Assembly (NCBI RefSeq): GCF_013375535.1
Contig: NZ_JABXJG010000001.1
Coordinates: 1,922,001-1,986,000 of the forward strand
Direction: 5' to 3'
Origin: Sphingobium sp. 15-1
Lineage (GTDB): Bacteria > Pseudomonadota > Alphaproteobacteria > Sphingomonadales > Sphingomonadaceae
DNA: 64,000 bases
Each line of letters starts with the position of its first letter. The stretch's first letter is position 1. The notes below the pieces were generated by a model, which searched no databases, was not told the origin of the DNA, and saw nothing but the letters and a program-made list of their open reading frames with translations. The position numbers were made by a program, and so were the translations under genes. Shown here one piece after another: positions 61,539-64,000 of the stretch.

Positions 61539-62477
61539 TCAGTCGGCTGCAGCGGGTGCCGGAGCCGGCGCGGCAGGTGCAGATGCCGGCGCAGACGTTG
61601 GAGCCGCAACGGGAGCCGGGGCCGGAGCAGGCATCGCCGGACGCGTGCTGGCTGCCGCCGGAACCGGCGTTGGAGCAGAAGCGGGAGCAGGCGCCGCCCG
61701 CGCCAGCAGCGCCTCCGCATTCACCGGCACGTCGGCAATGGTGCGGTCCGGCGGCCCCAGCGGTGCGATCGGCTTGCCGCCGACCGTCACGCTCAGCGCC
61801 TGCGGACGCCCGGTCAGGATCATCGGATTGCGGGCATTGGCGGGAAGGGTGAAGCTCTCACCCTTCTTCATCAGCCCATCCTTCAACCGCTCGCCCGCTT
61901 CGTCATAGATGCGCAGCCACACATCGTCATTGGCGGTGAAGACGACCGTCTGCACGACCGGCGCGGCAGAACGCGCGCCCGCCGCCGGTTTCGCCGTCGC
62001 GGGCGTCGGCGCCGCCTGCTGCGCGGCGATCTCTTCCCCGGTCGGCGGCGTCATCACCTGCGTCCGCCAGACCGCGAAGCCCGCCACCAGGATCACGACG
62101 ATGGCCGCCGCCGTCCAGGCGAGCGCTCGGGAGGGCACCCGCGCCGGATCGGCAGGCTCGAACGCTTCATAGCGGTTGCTGCCCAGTTCCGAATTATGCA
62201 CGGCGTTGCGCACGTCGGCGGCGATAGCCACCTCGTCCACATCGATGGCGCGGGCATAGGCGCGGGCAAAGCCCACCGCATAGGGAATGCCGGGCAGAGC
62301 GGCATAATCGTCGCGCTCTATCGCTTCCAACTGGCGCTGGGCGATGCGGGTCCGCGTGGCGACATCCTGTATCGACAGCCCCTGCGCCTCCCGCGCTGCG
62401 CGCAGACGCGCGCCGGGAGTGTTGGGCCGCTGTTCCGACGCCGCGGCGCCGGGTTCCTGTTCAGCTTCTTCTGCCAT
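61539..62477 (-). CDS. RodZ-like protein: HTH domain, one membrane helix, DUF4115 domain
   Basis: 312 residues. Helix-turn-helix GARLRAAREAQGLSIQDVATRTRIAQRQLEAIERDDYAALPG at about 23-65, membrane helix AWTAAAIVVILVAGFAVW (about 124-141), then a DUF4115-type domain (VVFTANDDVWLRIYDEAGERLKDGLMKKGESFTL). The last 40 or so residues are a Pro/Ala repeat. RodZ couples MreB to the cell envelope; cell-shape role inferred. Confidence 0.85.
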   Translation of the reverse strand: MAEEAEQEPGAAASEQRPNTPGARLRAAREAQGLSIQDVATRTRIAQRQLEAIERDDYAALPGIPYAVGFARAYARAIDVDEVAIAADVRNAVHNSELGSNRYEAFEPADPARVPSRALAWTAAAIVVILVAGFAVWRTQVMTPPTGEEIAAQQAAPTPATAKPAAGARSAAPVVQTVVFTANDDVWLRIYDEAGERLKDGLMKKGESFTLPANARNPMILTGRPQALSVTVGGKPIAPLGPPDRTIADVPVNAEALLARAAPAPASAPTPVPAAASTRPAMPAPAPAPVAAPTSAPASAPAAPAPAPAAAD

Positions 62478-62579
62478 GCTGCTCCGCGACTTTTTGAAGG
62501 CCGGCCTTGTCTCATTGCGGGACAGGGATTGTCAACGCCGCGTCGGCCCGATCGAGCTGAACGCGCCGCCGCAATCCCC

Positions 62580-64000
62580 TTAATTCAATTCAATAGCATG
62601 TTCCCCGGCCCAGTCGACCAGCGCCGAACGAATATCGACGACACCCCTGTCCAGCAGGTCGCGCATGAACGCCCGCAATTGCGCCGCGTCGATCGTCCGG
62701 ATCATCGCCTTGACCGGCCCGACCGAGGCGGGGGTGATCGACAGGCGCCGCACGCCAAGGCCGATCAGCGCCATCGCCTCCAGCGTGCGCCCGCCCATCT
62801 CGCCACAGACGCCGACCGGCACCTCCTGCGCCTCGCAGGCGCGCACCACGCGGTCGAGGAAGCGCAATATGGCGATGCTGAGCCAGTCATAACGCTCCGC
62901 CAGCCGGGGATGGGCGCGGTCGGCGGCGAACAGGAACTGCGTCAGGTCGTTGGTGCCGATCGACAGGAAATCCAGCTTGGGCAGCAACAGGTCGAGCACT
63001 TCCGCCAGCGCCGGAACCTCCAGCATCGCGCCGTAACGCACCGCGACCGGCAGCTTCTTCTTCTGCGACACCAGCCATTGGCGCTGATGCTCGACCAGCG
63101 CCCTCGCCTGTTCATATTCCCAGGGTTCCGACACCATCGGGAACATGACGTGCAACACCTTGCCCGCCGCCGCTTCCAGCAGGGCGCGGGCCTGCGCTTT
63201 CATCAGGCCGTCCCGGTCCAGCGCCAGCCGCAGCGCGCGCCAGCCCATGGCGGGATTGTCCTCCAATTCCTCTTCAGCGTCGCGGGTCATATAGGGCAAC
63301 GCCTTGTCGCCGCCGATGTCGACGGTGCGGAAAATGACCGGCCGGTCGCCCGCCGCGTCGAGCACGTCGCGATAGAGCCGCTGCTGCTTCTCCCGCTGCG
63401 GCAGGGTGGCGGAGACGAGGAACTGGAACTCCGTGCGGAACAGGCCGATGCCGTCCGCGCCCACCAGGTCCAGCGCCTGCGCATCTTCGCGCAGACCCGC
63501 ATTGACCATCAGCTCGATCCGCTGCCCGTCGGTGGTCACCGACGGCAGGTCGCGCATGGCCGCAAATTCGGCGCGGCGCTTCTGCGTCACATGCAGCTTG
63601 TTCTCGAACGCCTCCTCCATGTCCGGCGTCGGGCGGATCAGCAGATTGTTGTCGGCCACGTCCAGCAGGATCAGGTCGCCTTCATTCACCTGATGCCGGA
63701 TGTCGCGCACGCGGCCCAGCATCGGCACGCCCATGGCGCGGGCGACGATGGTGACATGCGCGGTCAGCGACCCTTCCTCCAATATGACGCCCTTCAACCG
63801 CCGCCGGTCATATTCCAGCAGCTCCGCCGGCCCCAGATTGCGGGCGATCAGGATGGCGTCCTGCCGCAATCCGAGCTGCGCCGCCGTGCCCAATTGCCCG
63901 GACACGATGCGCAGCAGCCGGTTCGCCATATCCTCCAGATCGTGCATCCGGTCCTGGAGCAGCGGGTCGTCGATCTGGCGCATGCGCATGCGGGTGCGCT
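62580..64000 (-). CDS. ptsP: PEP-protein phosphotransferase, PtsP-type (partial)
   Basis: At least 469 residues; the frame remains open to the window edge, so the N-terminal part is missing. Visible: phospho-His region GSLTAHVTIVARAMGVP, TIM-barrel substrate domain with GIGLFRTEFQFL, VDIGGDKALPYM and SIGTNDLTQFLFAADR. The PtsP (nitrogen-related enzyme I) identity is favoured because alphaproteobacteria usually carry this form with an N-terminal GAF domain, but that domain lies outside the window. Confidence 0.83.
   Translation of the reverse strand, partial: RTRMRMRQIDDPLLQDRMHDLEDMANRLLRIVSGQLGTAAQLGLRQDAILIARNLGPAELLEYDRRRLKGVILEEGSLTAHVTIVARAMGVPMLGRVRDIRHQVNEGDLILLDVADNNLLIRPTPDMEEAFENKLHVTQKRRAEFAAMRDLPSVTTDGQRIELMVNAGLREDAQALDLVGADGIGLFRTEFQFLVSATLPQREKQQRLYRDVLDAAGDRPVIFRTVDIGGDKALPYMTRDAEEELEDNPAMGWRALRLALDRDGLMKAQARALLEAAAGKVLHVMFPMVSEPWEYEQARALVEHQRQWLVSQKKKLPVAVRYGAMLEVPALAEVLDLLLPKLDFLSIGTNDLTQFLFAADRAHPRLAERYDWLSIAILRFLDRVVRACEAQEVPVGVCGEMGGRTLEAMALIGLGVRRLSITPASVGPVKAMIRTIDAAQLRAFMRDLLDRGVVDIRSALVDWAGEHAIELN

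Overview
The window reads as a high-GC alphaproteobacterial chromosome, most likely a sphingomonad (Sphingobium/Novosphingobium/Sphingomonas group). The support is two large TonB-dependent receptors inside catabolic operons, the core block lptD-surA-pdxA-rsmA, the group cpoB-tilS-ftsH, guaB, ndk, holC-pepA, a RodZ-like gene and a ptsP-like gene, and palindromic intergenic repeats. This taxonomic call is inference from gene content, not from a database search.

Layout. Positions 1-5.9 kb look like the edge of a mobile or plastic region: two tandem tyrosine recombinases (the first cut by the window edge), an ArdC-like antirestriction protein, a C-terminal remnant of a second ArdC, two tiny sphingomonad-type hypothetical genes, and a 146-bp element with 20-bp perfect terminal inverted repeats. 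Positions 6.4-42.1 kb hold one large catabolic locus of about 27 genes. Positions 42.2-64 kb are housekeeping genes broken up by palindromic repeats; the window ends inside ptsP.

The catabolic locus is the main interest. A LacI-family regulator (31329-32414) sits in the middle. Nine copies of a 14-bp palindrome, ATGAA[A/T]CGTTTCAT (one copy carries an end mismatch), lie in the promoter regions of nearly every operon in the locus and were not seen elsewhere in the window. They define a likely local regulon: (A) TonB receptor, MFS, CoA ligase, SDR, LLM oxidoreductase, CoA ligase; (B) NTF2-like and nitroreductase; (C) hydantoinase A, hydantoinase B, CoA-transferase, enoyl-CoA hydratase, HMG-CoA-lyase-like; (D) SDR; (E) NTF2-like, quinohemoprotein dehydrogenase, NTF2-like; (F) second TonB receptor; (G) SDR; (H) FO synthase fbiC, F420:NADPH reductase, MFS; (I) PaaK/LuxE-like adenylating enzyme and an EthD-like protein; (J) NTF2-like and VOC protein.

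A working model, inferred: the substrate crosses the outer membrane by the TonB receptors and the inner membrane by two paralogous MFS carriers. It is oxidised by a PQQ/heme-c dehydrogenase and SDRs, activated to CoA esters, reduced or oxidised by a deazaflavin (FO/F420) enzyme system, and broken down through hydratase and lyase steps. The deazaflavin part is striking because fbiC and an F420:NADPH oxidoreductase are encoded and apparently co-regulated with an LLM-family oxidoreductase, while the genes that turn FO into F420 (cofC, cofD, cofE) are not in the window. The substrate cannot be read from the sequence.
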